Source: Armatimonadota bacterium
GTDB taxonomy: Bacteria; Armatimonadota; Chthonomonadetes; Chthonomonadales; Chthonomonadaceae
Reading direction: 5' to 3'
Assembly: GCA_026392135.1 (NCBI GenBank)
Contig: JAPLCR010000227.1
Coordinates: 1-9,086 of the forward strand
DNA: 9,086 nt
The notes under the pieces: generated by a model
Seen by the model: the letters and a program-made list of their open reading frames with translations, nothing else
Database searches by the model: none
What the model was told of the DNA's origin: nothing
Position numbers and translations under genes: made by a program
Shown here: one piece after another, positions 6,619 through 9,086 of the stretch
Position numbering within the stretch: position 1 is the first letter of the stretch
Layout of the letters: each line of letters opens with the position of its first letter

Positions 6619-7590
6619 TTACTCGTTGTAGACGCGGTTGCGGGTAGCGCGCATATAGCCGATAGTGTAGGCAGAGTTCATTTTGTCTGTACCATCTCCG
6701 GGTACATGGTCGGGTATCAGTACGCCGTCGAAATTTACATCACGAAGCGCACACATAATGGCGTACATATCCACATACCCGTCGTCGATAAGCGTTTCGC
6801 GGAACTTAGGTAGGGGTGCATCCACGTTGCGGAAGTGAATCTTGAAAATTTTGCCAAGCGCCCCAAAGTGAGCGATCATCTCTAGCGAGTCTTTGCCAAG
6901 CATTGCGCCGCCCTCCGCCCAACTTCCCACACAGAAGCAGAGACCAAAGTTGTCGCTATTTGCTATCTCAACAGCGCGTTGATACCCCTCAAAGTTACGG
7001 ATAGCGCGGGCTACGCCTCCCAGTGTTGGAACGGGCGGGTCGTCTGGGTGTAGCCCGATACGAACGCCTGCCTCCTCTGCAACGGGCATGACGGCGCGAA
7101 TAAAGCGGGTGAAGGTATCCCATACCTCATCCTCAGTATAGACTCTATCGTGCGAAAGCGGAAGGTGTTGCGCCAACTCCATATCGAATTCGCGGGTAGG
7201 TATTCCGCCGCGTGTGGAGCCGACGCTCGTCTGATAGTAGGGCAACATCTTGATATTCGCCATGTGTGCGTAGGTGGTGTATCCGATACCAGCGCGTCCC
7301 AAATTTCGGAGGTACTGCTGATACTGCTCCACCTTCGTATCGAAGCCGGGCAAGCCGAGTACCATCGTCGGGTCGCAGTGTAGGTCGAGTATACCGATGT
7401 TCCAGAGTTGGATTCCATGCGCTTCGAGTAGGCTTTTGGTATGCGCCATGTACTCGTAAGTCGCGTCCTCTATCGTTGTCCAGATAGTGGCGTACTCAAT
7501 GCCCATATTTTGGAAGAAGGTGAAGTCTTTTTCCGTAGGACGCGCACTCATCCTGTCTCCAATTTTGATACCGGGGTAGCTTTGGGTCAT
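6619..7590 (-). CDS. uxuA: Second UxuA-family (mannonate dehydratase-like) TIM-barrel enzyme
   Basis: This 323-residue protein is a paralogue of the product of 2395-3447 and shares its landmarks: LGLPGFDTKVEQYQQYLRNLGRAGI, GLHPDDPP (His181), GLCFCVGSWAEGG (Cys220), FKIHFRNV (His252), ETLIDDGYVDM and LIPDHVP (Asp294). The His-Cys-His-Asp set expected to bind the divalent metal of mannonate dehydratases is complete, so an active enzyme is likely. It is somewhat short for the family, mostly at both ends. The ATG overlaps the TGA of the upstream gene (ATGA at 7590-7587), and the binding-protein start follows 5 bases after its stop, so it lies inside the transport operon. That location favours a role in catabolism of the imported compound. 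The substrate may differ from mannonate. Confidence 0.8.
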   Translation of the reverse strand: MTQSYPGIKIGDRMSARPTEKDFTFFQNMGIEYATIWTTIEDATYEYMAHTKSLLEAHGIQLWNIGILDLHCDPTMVLGLPGFDTKVEQYQQYLRNLGRAGIGYTTYAHMANIKMLPYYQTSVGSTRGGIPTREFDMELAQHLPLSHDRVYTEDEVWDTFTRFIRAVMPVAEEAGVRIGLHPDDPPVPTLGGVARAIRNFEGYQRAVEIANSDNFGLCFCVGSWAEGGAMLGKDSLEMIAHFGALGKIFKIHFRNVDAPLPKFRETLIDDGYVDMYAIMCALRDVNFDGVLIPDHVPGDGTDKMNSAYTIGYMRATRNRVYNE

Positions 7591-9086
7591 GGGGTCTCTC
7601 TTTTCGGCGTTGAACTGGACTTAATAGTGGGGTGTATTCCGCCAATATCGCCCTTAGCGATAGCCTGTAGCCGTCTCTCCAATCGCTTCAGGTAGAGAGC
7701 GGGGGCTTCCGGCAGAACGATGGGGGGCTTTTGACGCGGAACCACTAGCGCAAGGCGTTCTAGCGCAATCGCTGGCGAAGTGATGTCTCCGCAATCTAAT
7801 GGCTTCAAGCGGTAGGGCTTTGGAAGACTGTTCTCCCAGTTGCTATAGTTCTCAATAAACCTAAGAACTTGCCCAAGCGAGTGTTTTGTCGCCGCGTTGG
7901 CGAGGAAGCCTGCGTACTCATCGAGTAGAGCCTCCGGCGTGATTTGAGGCGCTCTGCCCATTCTGCCAAAGGCGTAGATATTAAGCGGTTCGGTGCTGAT
8001 AAAAGCCGAATTCGCAATCATTCCATCGAGACCAATCTCGCGTCCGCTATCCAGTATCGCTCGAATATAGCGCGTTTCCGCTTGAGACTGCCCTTTCGTT
8101 ACGACATTGTCGGGCGTGATAAAGCCGTCGTCCACCTCATCCACAAGGAAGTAGGGCCAACCATAGATAGGGTGAACCCCCTGTTGTCGTAGTTTCTGCA
8201 CGTCTGAGGCTTTCGGGTAGAGTTCCGGCTTCACTCCTGCGTCGTCGTAGCAGGTGAGAGTAAGAGAGCGGTAGTAGTTGTCCATGGAGAAGACGATACC
8301 GCAGTCCTCACCGAGTAGGCTCTTATCCTGAGCGACGGCGGTGGATAGGCGCACCTGCTTCTGCCAGAAATCTAGGCTGAATGGCGATGGAAACCCATCC
8401 CACTCTGCAATCGCCCACATATTGACCACGAACTTGGCTTTAGGAGCGTTTTCTCGAACGATATTCCGCACCTCACGCGCAAAGTGGATACAGTCTTGAA
8501 CCGTGCTACGTCCCTCTGGGTCGCCGCCGGGGTCTCCTGCAAAGAAGGCGAACCCATCGGCATGGGGTAGCCCCTGAACTGCCTGTCGGATGTAGGAGAG
8601 CCGCTCTTGCAACGCCTCCTTTTTCAGTGCGCTGAACGTACCTCCATCGCCTCTATCTGCCTCGCCCTTCCACTGCTTCATACCTGCGAGTAGCAGTATC
8701 CATACTTTGAATCCCCTCTTTTTGGCTGTTTTAATCGCCTCATCGGTGTCGGCATAGTATTTCGGTAAGAGGGAGGGCTTCCAACTAAAGCCTATATCGC
8801 AAAATTCGAGGTAGTTGTACCCGCACGCTTTGTAGAAGTCGTAGTAGTGCGCCTCCTCCTTTGTCGGTGGAGTGACGTAGAGACCAAGCGTCTCAAAACG
8901 ATGCGCCTTTGTGCTTGCAGCCCGTGTTGTTATGGGTTTGTAGTGGGTAGAAGTGGTCATTGTGTTTTTCGCACTATGCCTTGTAATTGCGGGGGGCTGT
9001 CCCTGCCCTTTGCCTTGTGCGAGGCTCAGAAGGGTTATACCTACCAGTACCTGTCCAATGAGGAGAGAGTAGGCTCGTAGTCCCCG
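7587..9086 (-). CDS. Secreted TIM-barrel, possibly glycoside hydrolase-like protein, 5' end beyond window
   Basis: The frame is open from the right edge to the TGA at 7589-7587 (499 codons seen). The first ATG, at 8960, has no ribosome binding site. Upstream of it, in the same frame, are 42 codons reading RGLRAYSLLIGQVLVGITLL and then SLAQGKGQGQPP, which looks like the end of a signal peptide with a linker, and no ATG, GTG or TTG. The real start is therefore probably just outside the window. The body alternates strands and helices like a TIM barrel: LGLYVTPPTKEEAHYYDFY, YLEFCDIGFSWKP, GFKVWILLL, DGFAFFAGDPGGDPEG (motif at 8537-8511) and KFVVNMWAIAEWDGF. NIYAFGRMGRAPQITPEALLDEYAGF (starting 7982) resembles a motif I associate with GH67 alpha-glucuronidases (family knowledge, not searched). 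A glycosidase role is inference; catalytic acids cannot be assigned. It is the first visible gene of the operon. Confidence 0.7.
   Translation of the reverse strand, partial: RGLRAYSLLIGQVLVGITLLSLAQGKGQGQPPAITRHSAKNTMTTSTHYKPITTRAASTKAHRFETLGLYVTPPTKEEAHYYDFYKACGYNYLEFCDIGFSWKPSLLPKYYADTDEAIKTAKKRGFKVWILLLAGMKQWKGEADRGDGGTFSALKKEALQERLSYIRQAVQGLPHADGFAFFAGDPGGDPEGRSTVQDCIHFAREVRNIVRENAPKAKFVVNMWAIAEWDGFPSPFSLDFWQKQVRLSTAVAQDKSLLGEDCGIVFSMDNYYRSLTLTCYDDAGVKPELYPKASDVQKLRQQGVHPIYGWPYFLVDEVDDGFITPDNVVTKGQSQAETRYIRAILDSGREIGLDGMIANSAFISTEPLNIYAFGRMGRAPQITPEALLDEYAGFLANAATKHSLGQVLRFIENYSNWENSLPKPYRLKPLDCGDITSPAIALERLALVVPRQKPPIVLPEAPALYLKRLERRLQAIAKGDIGGIHPTIKSSSTPKRETP

Noticed and set aside
7011..7418. 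135-codon minus-strand frame
   Set aside because: It overlaps the second UxuA-like gene on the same strand in another frame; the Ser/Arg/Thr-rich translation is typical of an out-of-frame shadow.

Overview
This window looks like a carbohydrate (probably uronate or related sugar acid) utilisation locus from a free-living bacterium of moderate GC content. The gene style suggests the Armatimonadota/Planctomycetota neighbourhood: tandem mannonate-dehydratase-like TIM barrels, secreted mutarotase-like and beta-propeller proteins, MalFG-type permeases without their own ATPase, and near-consensus Shine-Dalgarno sites. No rRNA or marker gene is present, so this placement is inference.

Layout, left to right. 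(1) Positions 1-1051, minus strand: a continuous open frame with a TTG start and a clear signal peptide. It runs off the left edge and encodes a secreted aldose-1-epimerase-like (galactose-mutarotase-fold) protein. (2) Positions 1052-1455: a divergent intergenic region with a palindromic repeat and little else. (3) Positions 1456-3447, plus strand: a two-gene unit of a secreted beta-propeller protein and a UxuA-family (mannonate-dehydratase-like) enzyme. (4) Positions 3439-3469: a perfect 9-bp inverted repeat made from the ends of two convergent genes, a plausible bidirectional terminator. (5) Positions 9086-3461, minus strand: a tightly overlapping five-gene operon. In transcription order it holds a secreted TIM-barrel, possibly glycoside-hydrolase-like protein whose start lies beyond the right edge; a second UxuA-family enzyme; a sugar ABC solute-binding protein; and two MalF/MalG-type permeases. 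Junctions overlap by 1-4 bases (ATGA, GTGA, TAATG), except a 5-base gap before the binding protein.

How the parts could work together: the exported TIM-barrel protein and the exported mutarotase-like protein would act on sugars outside the cytoplasmic membrane. The binding protein and permeases would import the product using an ATPase encoded elsewhere. The two UxuA-family enzymes would dehydrate a sugar acid inside the cell. The substrate is not proven by the sequence.

Three gene models need care. The left-edge gene has no stop or ATG in the window but is plainly coding. The binding protein's signal peptide is encoded one frame away from its body, an apparent one-base deletion near 6540. 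The rightmost protein has an in-frame signal-peptide-like segment upstream of its first ATG, so that ATG (8960) is probably internal. I found no CRISPR array, tRNA, rRNA, transposase or phage gene.
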